64,000 nt of DNA, taken from NCBI RefSeq assembly GCF_009796805.1, contig NZ_CP047029.1, positions 3,424,001 through 3,488,000 of the forward strand, in the 5' to 3' direction. Every line of letters begins with the position of its first letter. The stretch's first letter is position 1. Below the pieces are notes generated by a model. That model had not been told where the DNA came from. It did not search any database and saw only the letters and a list, made by a program, of their open reading frames with translations. The translations under genes were made by a program, and so were the position numbers. This document shows positions 35,310 through 44,096 of the stretch, in pieces. Origin of the DNA: Algibacter sp. L1A34 (GTDB lineage Bacteria; Bacteroidota; Bacteroidia; Flavobacteriales; Flavobacteriaceae).

Positions 35310-36179
35310 TTACTCACACATTGCGTTTAAATAAAAACTTAAATTTTGCCCTCCTTTATTCCAATTATCCATCGATTTTTCCCTGAAATACGCTGTATGT
35401 GTTGGTGAGGTTGCAGTTGAAATTGCAAAATATTTACTCTTTTCATTTGCTTTTATGCTTTCAAGCCATTGAATTGTTACCGCAACCTCTTCGATTTCTT
35501 TGTTGAAAAAAATTTCATAAGGTTCTAAATCGACTTTAAACCAACCAAGAAAGTTGTCTTTTATTTCGAATACGATATTCTTTTTAACTATAAAATCTGT
35601 TGGGAAACCGTCTTTAATTTTATAAAAATTCACTCTAAATTTTAAAGATTTGAAGTCATTTGAAGTTATATTAAAATTCAAATCTTTGATATGACAATTT
35701 CGTCTCATTTTAAACTTCATACCTCTTTCCTTACTCAAACGGTCATCGATATCCTTTTCGTAATATGAGTAAAAATTCGAGTGCATCAATCCTAGGCCTT
35801 TTGACGTCCTTCCAATTTTTTTAGATTTTAATTTTATCTTTTTTGAACTCACAATTACTTCATCTAATTCCATACTTTTTGGTTGAAGTAAAATCGGTTT
35901 TTTTATTTTATTTAGTTCCGAAACCAAATATTTTTCGGTTTTAAAACCAATGTATGAAAAAATAATAGTGTCTTTTGAAGATACTTTGTCATTTAATAAA
36001 AGCTTGAATAAACCATTATTATTAGAAACTGTTCCGACGGTTTTGTTTCTAATTCCAATATTAACATAGGAGAGAGGTTCATTATTTTCAAAATTCCATA
36101 CTTCTCCAGTTATTGTTTTTTCTTGAGAGTGAAGAATTATACTTATAAAAATTGATGTTATTGCGAAGAGAGTTTTCAT
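35310..36179 (-). CDS. exported carboxypeptidase-regulatory-like domain protein
   Basis: 289 residues with a signal peptide (1-19, ending ILHSQ). Residues ~22-105 are a CarboxypepD_reg-like beta-sandwich ('ITGEVWNFENNEPLSYVNIGI', 'FSYIGFKTEKYLV') ending in 'ELDEVIVSS', the segment that normally precedes a TonB plug. Here no plug or barrel follows; instead ~180 residues of unrecognised beta-rich sequence. It is therefore a stand-alone periplasmic or surface protein of the DUF-like 'carboxypeptidase-like regulatory domain' class. It is the first gene of the accessory block. Confidence 0.75.
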   Translation of the reverse strand: MKTLFAITSIFISIILHSQEKTITGEVWNFENNEPLSYVNIGIRNKTVGTVSNNNGLFKLLLNDKVSSKDTIIFSYIGFKTEKYLVSELNKIKKPILLQPKSMELDEVIVSSKKIKLKSKKIGRTSKGLGLMHSNFYSYYEKDIDDRLSKERGMKFKMRRNCHIKDLNFNITSNDFKSLKFRVNFYKIKDGFPTDFIVKKNIVFEIKDNFLGWFKVDLEPYEIFFNKEIEEVAVTIQWLESIKANEKSKYFAISTATSPTHTAYFREKSMDNWNKGGQNLSFYLNAMCE

Positions 36180-36495
36180 GAAAGTCGTTGATTTATGGTT
36201 AGTTGCAATGTTAAAAAATCAAAAATCATTTTTAGTTAAGAATTTTATAATTGGCGAAATCTTAAGATTCAGATACCGAATTTGTCGATTTCGAGGCAGT
36301 TCTTAAATTACTTACAACAAACATATAAAAACGATTCCACTAAACTCAAAATATTGATTAACAACTTGTAAGAGTTTTTAACAATTCCGTACCCAAACTA
36401 AACTCAACCCAAACCTTCCCAAAAACAAAAAATCCGCTAAGCTAGCGGATTTTTTCATTGTTATTTCGAGAGTAACCCCGAAAATGGATTATTAA
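36180..36495. other. 316-bp non-coding region
   Basis: Contains a strong bidirectional terminator at 36427-36456 for the AraC gene on its right. The rest is AT-rich with no coding frame seen. Confidence 0.6.
36427..36456. terminator. rho-independent terminator
   Basis: AATCCGCTA-AGC-TAGCGGATT perfect stem with an A run before and a T run after, downstream of the minus-strand AraC gene. Confidence 0.85.
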
Positions 36496-37527
36496 TTAGG
36501 CTGTTACAGCTAACGAATATTGATTTTCTTGGTAATACTTTGGGCTACAGTTATATTTCTCTTTAAAAATTTTAGAAAAATAACTTCTACTTGTTAAACC
36601 AACGGTGTAAACAATTTCAGAAATATTTAAGTCCGTTGTTTTCAATAGGTTTTCTGCAGTTTCCACACGAGTATTTCTAATAAAGTCCGATACCGTACGG
36701 TTGTGCAATAATTTAAAACCTTCTTGTAATTTTGCGGGAGACATACCACCTTTTTTACTTAAGTAAGCCAGTGTATATTTAATTTCAGGGTAGTTTTGTA
36801 TAAAGTTAGATAACTCGTTAATGGTATCCATTTCGCTTCTAGTTAAAGACCCGAAGTTGGTTACACCATTTTTAGTATCCTCGTTATGTTGCTCAATTTC
36901 TAAAGCCAAAATCATGTGTACAATACCGTTAGTTAATAATTGTCTAACAATACCTTTTTGCTTAATAGCTTCTAATTGTTGTATTTTTTCTGAAATCCTC
37001 AAGTTATAAGAGCCTATGTATGCAAAAATTTCTTTGTCTCCTTTTGGCATAAAGGTTTTTAAAAGTTGAGTTTGCAATAGGTTTATAGCATCGGCATCTT
37101 CATTATCAGATTTTGTATCAAAACTAATATTAGAGAATTTTACTGTTTGTCCTTTTCTAAAAAAGAAACAGCTTGTTTTATGTGGGTCGCTGGCAAATAT
37201 TCCAGTTTGAAACTGGTTTAAAGAGCGTTGCTTACTGTTTAATCCAAATCCGTGACTCATTTGTCCTTCCGCACAATACAGAAAGTAAATAGGGTTAGTA
37301 GTTGGTGTATTTCTAGCAATTACGGTATCGTTTTCAAACGTAATATTATATTCTAAGAAAGATATATTATCGTTAACAGATACGCCTTTAATTTCTCCCT
37401 TAGCGATATCATTATCGATTGCTAAAGCGTATTCTTTTTGAGCAGAATCTAAACGTCCACCTAAGTCTTCCTTTAGTTGGTTAAAGGTTTGTTCTAAATT
37501 ATTTGTTTTAAGATCTATAACTTTCAT
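36496..37527 (-). CDS. AraC-family transcriptional regulator
   Basis: 343 residues. The last ~100 residues form two helix-turn-helix units ('TLAYLSKKGGMSPAKLQEGFKLLHN' and 'LNISEIVYTVGLTSRSYFSKIFKEKYNCSPKYY'). The N-terminal ~220 residues look like a PchR/YesN-type effector region of beta strands and helices. It opens the stress island and has a strong terminator. Targets and effector are unknown, but nearby small stress genes are plausible. Confidence 0.85.
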   Translation of the reverse strand: MKVIDLKTNNLEQTFNQLKEDLGGRLDSAQKEYALAIDNDIAKGEIKGVSVNDNISFLEYNITFENDTVIARNTPTTNPIYFLYCAEGQMSHGFGLNSKQRSLNQFQTGIFASDPHKTSCFFFRKGQTVKFSNISFDTKSDNEDADAINLLQTQLLKTFMPKGDKEIFAYIGSYNLRISEKIQQLEAIKQKGIVRQLLTNGIVHMILALEIEQHNEDTKNGVTNFGSLTRSEMDTINELSNFIQNYPEIKYTLAYLSKKGGMSPAKLQEGFKLLHNRTVSDFIRNTRVETAENLLKTTDLNISEIVYTVGLTSRSYFSKIFKEKYNCSPKYYQENQYSLAVTA

Positions 37528-37552
37528 AATAATGCTTTTAAGGGTTAGGGTT

Positions 37553-37699
37553 TTACTTTTCTTTTAATACTCTAATAATTAGTATTACTGTTGCCGATAC
37601 TAAAAAAATATGTGAAATAATGATAAGGTTGTACACAAAGAATCCGATGGCCCAAAGACCGAAAAGAACTATAGAGAGTACATTTAATATTTTAGACAT
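37553..37699 (-). CDS. 48-residue membrane peptide, DUF5670/Lmo0937-like
   Basis: ATG at 37699, stop at 37553. The translated peptide has two short hydrophobic helices separated by 'YNLIIISH' and ends in a basic tail 'RVLKEK', the pattern of the DUF5670 (Lmo0937-like) small membrane proteins that are widely found in stress-induced clusters. Too short for most gene callers. It lies directly upstream of the AraC regulator on the same strand. Confidence 0.65.
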   Translation of the reverse strand: MSKILNVLSIVLFGLWAIGFFVYNLIIISHIFLVSATVILIIRVLKEK

Positions 37700-37724
37700 A
37701 TCATTAATTTAAGGTCAATATTTT

Positions 37725-37871
37725 TTAATAATTTGGGTCTTGTTTAGTTCCTTCTGTAGAACTTATGTGTGATGGGTTCGAAACATCGTTCTCTTTATCG
37801 TTTAAAGTTTCTTTAGACCATCTACGTCCCACTCTCGAATTTGTCAGGTAATTTTGGTTATTATTTTTCAT
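37725..37871 (-). CDS. 48-residue hydrophilic stress-type peptide
   Basis: The longest frame runs from 37934, but Met at 37871 ('MKNNNQNYLT') is a better start. The product is Asn/Ser/Glu/Lys-rich, without hydrophobic segments, ending 'SSTEGTKQDPNY', and is likely disordered. It resembles the short hydrophilic proteins that accompany DUF5670 genes. Function unknown; role in stress protection is inferred only from composition and neighbourhood. Confidence 0.45.
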   Translation of the reverse strand: MKNNNQNYLTNSRVGRRWSKETLNDKENDVSNPSHISSTEGTKQDPNY

Positions 37872-38099
37872 AATTGGTCTGCTATTTTGTTTGATACAAA
37901 GTTCAGAAATAGACACACCTTTTTCGTTATACAATTTTCGTATTATGTTATATAATTATCGGAAAGTGCCTGTTTTAGGCCGTTAAACCATTAAATTTTG
38001 ATGCAAATGAAGTATTTCTAGTAAACTGTGGTTAATTTTTTATAAATTTCATCTATATATTAAACTCTATTCAAATTCACATAAAAAAGAGATTAAACC

Positions 38100-38894
38100 A
38101 TGTTCGAAATATTTTCAAGTCCCGATGCTTGGGTAGCTTTATTAACCCTAACCTTTTTAGAAATTATATTAGGTATAGATAATATTGTGTTTATTTCCAT
38201 AGCGGCCGATAAACTTCCGGAGCACCAACAGCGTAAAGCAACCAACTTAGGGCTCATGCTAGCCATGGTACAGCGAATTCTATTATTATTAGGTGTATCT
38301 TTCCTTGTAGGACTAAAAGAGCCATTTTATACCATTACATGGTCTTGGTTAGAAGTTGGTATAAGTTGGCAAGCACTCATCTTGTTTTTCGGTGGGCTAT
38401 TTCTATTATATAAGAGTACTTCGGAAATTCATGAAAAACTAGACGAACCAGGGCAGGAGGAACATGAACTAAAAGCAAAAAAAATCACTTCGCTATCTAA
38501 AGCTATTGTACAAATTGTAATTATAGATTTTATATTTTCTATAGATTCCATACTAACGGCTGTGGGGATGACAAACGGTATTGGCGAACACCATAACGAT
38601 GCCCTTATATTAATGATAATAGCCGTAGTAATATCTATATTAATAATGATGCTGTTTGCAAACCCAATACGCGAGTTTATAAGCGAACATCCATCTATGC
38701 AATTATTAGCATTATCTTTTTTAATACTTATTGGCTTTATGCTAGTTACAGAAGCTGCACATTTATCTAACACCGTAATATTTGGGCAAACCGTTGGTGC
38801 CATTCCAAAAGGATACTTATATTTTGCTATTGCATTTTCACTTTTAGTGGAGTTTTTAAATATGAAACTGAAGAAGAAAACAATCAAAAAATAA
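38100..38894 (+). CDS. TerC-family integral membrane protein
   Basis: 264 residues with about seven membrane helices. 'LEIILGIDNIVFISIAADKLP' near residues 20-40 and 'IDFIFSIDSILTAVGMT' near 140-156 are the two Asp-containing signatures of TerC/YgdQ/Alx proteins. Family members are linked to tellurite resistance and to manganese homeostasis at alkaline pH (Alx, MeeF), and some export metal to exoenzymes. It is the only rightward gene of the left half of the stress island and has its own terminator. Confidence 0.9.
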   Translation: MFEIFSSPDAWVALLTLTFLEIILGIDNIVFISIAADKLPEHQQRKATNLGLMLAMVQRILLLLGVSFLVGLKEPFYTITWSWLEVGISWQALILFFGGLFLLYKSTSEIHEKLDEPGQEEHELKAKKITSLSKAIVQIVIIDFIFSIDSILTAVGMTNGIGEHHNDALILMIIAVVISILIMMLFANPIREFISEHPSMQLLALSFLILIGFMLVTEAAHLSNTVIFGQTVGAIPKGYLYFAIAFSLLVEFLNMKLKKKTIKK

Positions 38895-38918
38895 GCGCAT
38901 CGTGTTAAAGATGCGCTT
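38893..38918 (+). terminator. terminator after terC
   Basis: AAGCGCATC-N8-GATGCGCTT stem that begins within the stop codon of the TerC gene. Confidence 0.7.
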
Positions 38919-38959
38919 TGTAATTTTGTTTTATAGGAAAAGTTAATGGCTACCCAACT

Positions 38960-41527
38960 CTAAGCAGGCAAGTAAATACAGAATGTAGAACCTTTACCGG
39001 GTTCACTCTGCGCTACAATATGTCCTTTATGATTTAATACGATTTTCTTGCAAATGGCTAAGCCAATTCCGGTTCCCGAATATTCGTCTTTTTGATGTAA
39101 ACGCTCGAAGAGACCAAATATTTTTTCGGCATTTTCCTGATCGAAACCAATACCATTATCCATTATAGAAATGCGATAGTAGTTTTTACGTTTCTTATCA
39201 AAGACTTCCGTAATTTTATTTCTAGATAGTTTTTTACAGTCAATAACAATTTTTGGAGGCTCTGTAGTGCTGCCATATTTAATAGCGTTAGAGACTAAGT
39301 TATTAAACAGTTGCTCCATTTGAAAAGGAATGGCTTTTAATGATGGCAAGGTGTCTATAGCAATTTCAACACCCGTTTCCTCAATACGTTCTTCTAAATC
39401 ATCCAATACTTTTTCCATAATATCGCTAAGCGATATTTTTACAAAATCCTTTTTAGTACGGTTAATGCGCGAGTAGGCTAGCAAATACTTAATAAGCGTT
39501 TGCATACGGTTTGCAGAACTATCTATTTTTTCAAAATACATTTTTCCCTTATCGGAAAGTTTATCTAACTCACGTTCCGAAAGGCGAGAAATAAACATTT
39601 GAATTTTCCGCATAGGTTCTTGTAAATCATGACTCGCCACACGGTTAAAAGATTCTAACTCTGCATTAGAACGTTTTAACTCTTCATTCTTATTTCTTAA
39701 TTTTTCTTCATTCTTTACACGGTTGGTAATATCTTGCACTACACCAACAGAAGCTGGTCTACCATCTTTTATTACTTTTTGTCCGTTTACATAAATATGT
39801 TTTACGTTACCTCTTTTAGTAATTACACGGTAGGTATGTATATCAGAGTTTCCATGTTCTACCGTTTCCTCACCTAATTGATCGTAACGACCCAAATCGT
39901 CTGGATGCACAAGTTCTCGATAGTTTTCAAAAGTAACATCAAATTCCTTTGGAGTAAAACCTAAAATTCTATAGAAATTGTCCGATATATTTGCGGCACC
40001 TGTATCTAAATACCAAACATAACTACCAATATCTGCAACACCTTCGGCATCTTTAAAAATGGAGTTTTGTATTTCTAGTTCAGCATTTAAATCGTTTAAT
40101 TTAGCAGCTCTTGTTTTTTCAAGTGTAATATCGCTTGTGGTTACCGTTACACCATCGTTAAGTTTAATGGCTGTAGCTTGGAACCATTTTGTTTCACCAT
40201 CTTTTTCAAAATGCGTTTCGTATTCTATTTGGCGCTCTTCTTCTATACAAGTCACCATTTTTTCGAATACGCCATTTGTGAATATTGAAGGATAAATTTC
40301 CGAAGCTTTTTTATGCTTAACATCGGCAGGAATATCACCCATAACATCGCTAATGGCATCGTTGATAAATAAGGTGTCAAAATCAATAATTTTACCGGCC
40401 GCATCTCTAATAGATTTAAAGTGCATCACGATGTTTGAGGTACTTTTAAATATGTTACTTAAAAAAGCACGATTATCTAGCAGTAAAAGGTTTTGAGTTT
40501 CTAGTTGATTTTTAGCAGAAATTAGGTTTTGCTTAATAGCATATTCTTCGGTGGTATCGCTGGCAGTAGCTAAAACACCATCGTTTAGTTTAACCACATT
40601 GGTCTTAAAACGATATTTGATACCATTAAAATTATTAGTTTTTTCGAAGCGTTGGGTTTCGCCACTGTTGTAGCAGGTTACCATAGCATCGAAAACACCA
40701 TTTTCAAAATGAATAGGCAACACTTGAGAAAGTAATTTACCTTCCAAAACAAGTGACGATGTGTCTAATACTTCTTCAATATTTTCGTTGACATAAACAA
40801 TTTCGAAATCGGTTATTTTATCATGCTCATCTTTAATAGGCTTGTAATAACTCACTATATTTTCGGTGTTTTTTAAAACACTTTCTAGGAAGGCTGTGGT
40901 TCTATCATTCTTTTTTCGTTGTTTATTAATTTGCCAAAACGAAATTATAAATATAAGCAAGGCAAACATTCCTAAAAATAAAGTCATTATCGGGTTTAGG
41001 CGTCTCGATGCAGAAAACTCTTCTTGGCGACGCGATAACAGTATTTCTTCGTGGCCCAGCATGTTGGCCTTAATAGTTTCTATTTTACGTATTAAGGTAG
41101 ATACATCACTTAAATATGCATTTTCAAGTTCTTTATCTGTAGTGATATTTGCATTTAAAGCGTCTAAGTTTTTATAGAATGCACCTTCCAAATCCATTAA
41201 CTCTTCTAAGTTCTTTTGTTGCTTAAGGTTGTCTTTTGTTAATATATTAAGCCTTTTAAATATTTTTAGGGTAGTATCTCTATGGGTTTTCAGTAAAGCG
41301 GTGCCATCAACATTATTTAACAGCTTATTTTCAAAAACTCTGGATTGCATCATAGCATATTGCGAAAACAGACTGTTAATCTCGGTTTCTACACGTAGTG
41401 TGTGCATTACCATTTCGGCAGTTTTCTCTAATTCCTTAATTTGCTTGTAGCTATTGCTACCTAAATACATAAGCACCGATAGGGCCAAAATAAGGAGTAC
41501 AATAAATATTTTGTATGTTTTAATCAC
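38960..41527 (-). CDS. membrane-bound PAS sensor histidine kinase
   Basis: 855 residues. N-terminal helix (~6-28), an extracytoplasmic four-helix-bundle-like sensor (~30-180), a second helix (~182-202), then three PAS domains (about 210-330, 350-460, 490-600), HisKA with phospho-acceptor H633 in 'SHDLQEPMRKIQ', and HATPase_c with the N-box 'NNLVSNAIKYG', G1 'DNGIGF' and G2 'GTGIGL'. The H-box is of the phytochrome-like 'DLQEPLR' group. No receiver domain is attached; the single-domain regulator upstream (41697-42143) is the natural partner. Confidence 0.93.
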   Translation of the reverse strand: MIKTYKIFIVLLILALSVLMYLGSNSYKQIKELEKTAEMVMHTLRVETEINSLFSQYAMMQSRVFENKLLNNVDGTALLKTHRDTTLKIFKRLNILTKDNLKQQKNLEELMDLEGAFYKNLDALNANITTDKELENAYLSDVSTLIRKIETIKANMLGHEEILLSRRQEEFSASRRLNPIMTLFLGMFALLIFIISFWQINKQRKKNDRTTAFLESVLKNTENIVSYYKPIKDEHDKITDFEIVYVNENIEEVLDTSSLVLEGKLLSQVLPIHFENGVFDAMVTCYNSGETQRFEKTNNFNGIKYRFKTNVVKLNDGVLATASDTTEEYAIKQNLISAKNQLETQNLLLLDNRAFLSNIFKSTSNIVMHFKSIRDAAGKIIDFDTLFINDAISDVMGDIPADVKHKKASEIYPSIFTNGVFEKMVTCIEEERQIEYETHFEKDGETKWFQATAIKLNDGVTVTTSDITLEKTRAAKLNDLNAELEIQNSIFKDAEGVADIGSYVWYLDTGAANISDNFYRILGFTPKEFDVTFENYRELVHPDDLGRYDQLGEETVEHGNSDIHTYRVITKRGNVKHIYVNGQKVIKDGRPASVGVVQDITNRVKNEEKLRNKNEELKRSNAELESFNRVASHDLQEPMRKIQMFISRLSERELDKLSDKGKMYFEKIDSSANRMQTLIKYLLAYSRINRTKKDFVKISLSDIMEKVLDDLEERIEETGVEIAIDTLPSLKAIPFQMEQLFNNLVSNAIKYGSTTEPPKIVIDCKKLSRNKITEVFDKKRKNYYRISIMDNGIGFDQENAEKIFGLFERLHQKDEYSGTGIGLAICKKIVLNHKGHIVAQSEPGKGSTFCIYLPA

Positions 41528-41696
41528 CTTCTAATTCGAATTTATATGAATGATAACCTCGCTAAAGTAAGGAAACTATTTTTTAAAAAACCGTTTCGAT
41601 TAAAGCTGTAATCGATTGCGTTAAAAAAAATAGTGAATGAGCACAGAAAAGAATCTTTCCTATGTTATCCGACAATAAACCTTAAAGAAGTATCCG

Positions 41697-42143
41697 TTAT
41701 AAGCGTAATAAAAAATTATCTCTATTAAGGGCAGAGGTGTGGTATTGCCAATTAATTTTTAGAACTTTATCTATAGCTTTTTTTAAAGCAGAAAAACTAT
41801 TGGGTTTATTAATATAGACGTTGGCACCGTTAACAAAGGTGTTTTCAATATCTTCTTCGGATGATGATGTGGAATATATAGCAACACATAACTCTTTAAG
41901 TTTATCGTTAGCACGAATTTCTTTTAAGCATTGCATACCATTTTTTATAGGCATATTTAAATCTAAAAATACAATTTCGGGTAAAATGGTATCTGGTAAA
42001 ACCAAATAATCCATAAGGGCTTTACCATCATTAAATAACGATAGTTTAGTTTTTACATCAATTTCCGATATAGCCTCATCGAATAATAAGCGATCATCTT
42101 CGTCATCGTCGGCCAAAACAATATTCATAATAGTTAACGGCAT
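41697..42143 (-). CDS. single-domain response regulator (Rcp1-like)
   Basis: 148 residues comprising only a receiver domain. Acidic pocket D12-D14 and phospho-acceptor D61 in 'VFLDLNMP', with Ser/Thr and Lys further on ('IYSTSSS', 'YINKPNS'). It has no output domain, so signals must pass by protein contact. It lies between an AraC-type gene (15 bp away) and the PAS kinase gene (169 bp away) on one strand. The set suggests a phosphorelay that controls the stress island. Confidence 0.92.
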   Translation of the reverse strand: MPLTIMNIVLADDDEDDRLLFDEAISEIDVKTKLSLFNDGKALMDYLVLPDTILPEIVFLDLNMPIKNGMQCLKEIRANDKLKELCVAIYSTSSSEEDIENTFVNGANVYINKPNSFSALKKAIDKVLKINWQYHTSALNRDNFLLRL

Positions 42144-42158
42144 AGCTCTAAATTTTTA

Positions 42159-42710
42159 TTATTCAATTTCTTGTCGTTTTTTAATAATACGCTGAAAAGC
42201 AGAAGGCGTAAGGCCCGTTGTTTTTTTAAACTGCGTAGATAAATGTGCAACACTACTATAATTTAGTTGGTGAGCAATTTCTGTGAGAGTAAAGTCTTTA
42301 TGAATAATAAGATGCTTGGCAAGGTCAATTTTTTTCAGAATAATGAAATTCTCTATAGAAGAATAGGTTATTTCTGAAAATAAAGACGATAGATGTGCAT
42401 AAGAATAGTTTAATTCATCGGCCAAATAACTAGAAACATTATACTTTCTAGATTTCTCTGGATCGCTTATAAGTTCTGTTATTACGTCTTTTATGCGTTC
42501 TACTAAAACGTTTTGTGGGTTGGCTAATATTTCAATGCCATACTTGTTAAAAGCTTCCTTTACGTTTTCGATTTCTAATGTAGAGAGTTTTTTCTGGAAT
42601 TCAACTTCACCTAAGTTATTAAGCTTGTACTCTAAACCAAGCGCTTCTAATTGTTCGTGTAAAACGGCTTTACAGATAAAAGTATAATCAAATTTGATAT
42701 TTATTTTCAT
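42159..42710 (-). CDS. short AraC-type helix-turn-helix protein
   Basis: 183 residues. The last ~100 are an AraC DNA-binding domain ('YAHLSSLFSEITYSSIENFI', 'FTLTEIAHQLNYSSVAHLSTQFKKTTGLTPSAF'). The first ~70 residues form a small ferredoxin-like alpha/beta unit instead of a cupin. It sits 15 bp before the response regulator, so the two are co-transcribed; it may be the DNA-binding output of the histidine kinase/receiver pair, though no direct evidence of this is visible. Confidence 0.85.
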   Translation of the reverse strand: MKINIKFDYTFICKAVLHEQLEALGLEYKLNNLGEVEFQKKLSTLEIENVKEAFNKYGIEILANPQNVLVERIKDVITELISDPEKSRKYNVSSYLADELNYSYAHLSSLFSEITYSSIENFIILKKIDLAKHLIIHKDFTLTEIAHQLNYSSVAHLSTQFKKTTGLTPSAFQRIIKKRQEIE

Positions 42711-42864
42711 AAAACCAGACTAATATTGGATCTAAATTATTTAAAAAAAATGTACTTTTTTGAGTATAAATTTATTTCGATAAATATAGTATTTTTATTA
42801 ATATGGAATCTTTTTATTTAAGCAGTAAGAAAACAAAAGAAAAGGGTAATTGAAACCAGAAAAC

Positions 42865-43017
42865 ATGAAGTTAAGAAGGTGTACAAAAAAGCCATTACTA
42901 AGTGGAAGAATTTCCATGTTTGTAATTCTTCTTCTTAATATTTTATTATGGGAATTAAGTGCTTATGAAGTTAAAGAATCTATTAAGAATTCTGTTTTTC
43001 TTGTTCGAAAATATTAG
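42865..43017 (+). CDS. possible 50-residue membrane peptide
   Basis: ATG 42865 to stop 43017. Basic N-terminus then a hydrophobic helix 'MFVILLLNILLWELSAY'. Overlaps the 3' end of the minus-strand gene at 42983 by 35 bp. No family recognised and no clear promoter, so it could be chance. Confidence 0.25.
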   Translation: MKLRRCTKKPLLSGRISMFVILLLNILLWELSAYEVKESIKNSVFLVRKY

Positions 43018-43336
43018 CTTTTTGTGATACATTTTTATTTGGGATAGCTTTAAAGAATTCTGCTGTACTTGTATTGCTAGCAGGACTGTAGTTTGCCAAA
43101 ACAGTACCTTTATTGCCATCTCTTGTTTCAATAACATATAGCATGGACATATCGGAAGGGTTACTGATTCCCTCAAAACGATGTTCTGCAACCACTGTAA
43201 TATCTATAGGGTAGTACTCCGTTTTAGTTTCGGTACCTACTAATTTATGGTTCACCATCATGAAATTGCTAGTAAAACCTTTTTGTTGGTACATTTTAAT
43301 GTAATCTTTCTCGCTTTTTAAATTTTTCTTTTCCAT
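42983..43336 (-). CDS. small conserved protein of the stress island
   Basis: 117 residues, no signal or membrane helix. 'KGFTSNFMMVNHKLVG' near the start and 'VVAEHRFEGISNPSDMSMLYVIET' in the middle are the most characteristic parts. It resembles short flavobacterial proteins that are sometimes labelled 'phosphoribosylpyrophosphate synthetase', a label that has no support in the sequence, since no PRPP-synthetase motif is visible. Function unknown. Located between the AraC/RR unit and a lipoprotein gene on the same strand. Confidence 0.68.
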   Translation of the reverse strand: MEKKNLKSEKDYIKMYQQKGFTSNFMMVNHKLVGTETKTEYYPIDITVVAEHRFEGISNPSDMSMLYVIETRDGNKGTVLANYSPASNTSTAEFFKAIPNKNVSQKANIFEQEKQNS

Positions 43337-43426
43337 GGTCTTTTTATTTTAAAGAAACAACGGGCTAAATCTTTAAGTAGACATGCCCGTTATTTGCTAT
43401 TATATTAATTCTTTCTATCAATACTA

Positions 43427-43618
43427 TTAATTGTCATCAGTAGCATCGTCAATTTCGTCTTCAATTTCCTCAACACCTTCTTCGATGTTGTCTCCAGCAT
43501 CATCGATGGTTTCTTCAACTTTTTCCGATGTCGATTTTTCATCTCTACAACTTGTAAAAGAAGATATTGAAATAGTGAATAATAAGGCGTATGCTAGTAA
43601 TAAAAATGGTTTTTTCAT
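43427..43618 (-). CDS. small acidic lipoprotein
   Basis: 63 residues. Signal with lipobox SFTSC24, then 39 residues of which about half are Asp or Glu ('EETIDDAGDNIEEGVEEIED'), so a strongly negative, probably disordered surface peptide. Similar short acidic lipoproteins occur beside YtxH/DUF1328 genes in flavobacteria. The function is unknown; roles in cation buffering or envelope hydration are speculation. Confidence 0.72.
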   Translation of the reverse strand: MKKPFLLLAYALLFTISISSFTSCRDEKSTSEKVEETIDDAGDNIEEGVEEIEDEIDDATDDN

Positions 43619-43693
43619 TGTGTATATGTTTTTATTGTTAATGTGGTATTGGTCTGTTTTTTCCTTGCACCAATATTTGCAAGGTGAGTTAAA

Positions 43694-43855
43694 TTATACC
43701 CTTTTATTTCCTCTAATTAAAGAGACTATAAATAGTAAAATGAAAATGAAAAATAAAACTTTAGCGATGCTTGCAGCACCTGCAGCTATTCCTCCAAATC
43801 CGAAAACTCCGGCAATTATTGCTAATATTATAAAAGTGACTGTCCAACGTAACAT
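43694..43855 (-). CDS. DUF1328 (YtjA-like) small membrane protein
   Basis: 53 residues from ATG 43855 to stop 43694. '[31 protein letters not shown]' then '[18 protein letters not shown]' is a clear DUF1328 protein with two helices and a Gly-rich turn. Members are stress-induced inner-membrane peptides of unknown function in many Gram-negatives. It is too short for many gene callers. Upstream CATCTTTG (43912-43919, minus strand) is a near-match to the -7 element and also occurs before the YtxH gene. Confidence 0.85.
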   Translation of the reverse strand: MLRWTVTFIILAIIAGVFGFGGIAAGAASIAKVLFFIFILLFIVSLIRGNKRV

Positions 43856-43938
43856 AGTAATTTGTTTTTAAGGTTAATAATTCGGTTGATACTTTATCAA
43901 CTTCCTTTACACAAAGATGCCATTTAACTGGCGTGTAG

Positions 43939-44031
43939 ATTGCCGTAATCGGTTCTATTGTTAATCCATTTGATGAATACTTGAAAAAACTTGGTATTCC
44001 TTATTATACTGTAGATTCTGCCCAAGAATAA
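43939..44031 (+). pseudogene. coding-like fragment of unknown origin
   Basis: Plus-strand frame of 31 codons ending at 44031, with no start codon of its own. The translation 'VNPFDEYLKKLGIPYYTVDS' has strong protein character compared with the surrounding DNA. It is probably the 3' end of a lost gene; the family is not recognised. The alternative is a chance open frame. Confidence 0.3.
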
Positions 44032-44049
44032 ATAGAGACTAACAAAAAA

Positions 44050-44073
44050 AGATGCTATATAGCATCTCTTTTT
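44050..44073. terminator. bidirectional terminator
   Basis: AGATGCTATATAGCATCT, a perfect 18-bp palindrome, flanked by an A run on the left and a T run on the right. It lies 24 bp past the end of the DUF2383 gene on the minus strand. Confidence 0.75.
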
Positions 44074-44096
44074 TTATTAGTAAACATAAGTTGATA

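Noticed and set aside
42955-43191. Minus-strand frame of 78 codons overlapping the gene at 42983-43336
   Set aside because: It is in another frame of the better-supported 117-residue protein and has poor composition.
42983-43336. Label 'phosphoribosylpyrophosphate synthetase' remembered for similar short proteins
   Set aside because: 117 residues without any PRPP-binding or ribose-phosphate motif cannot be that enzyme.
43663-43684. CCTTGCA...TGCAAGG inverted repeat between the DUF1328 and acidic lipoprotein genes
   Set aside because: It lacks a U tract in the transcribed direction and has an 8-nt loop with 7-bp arms; it may be an attenuator, but evidence is too thin to list as a feature.
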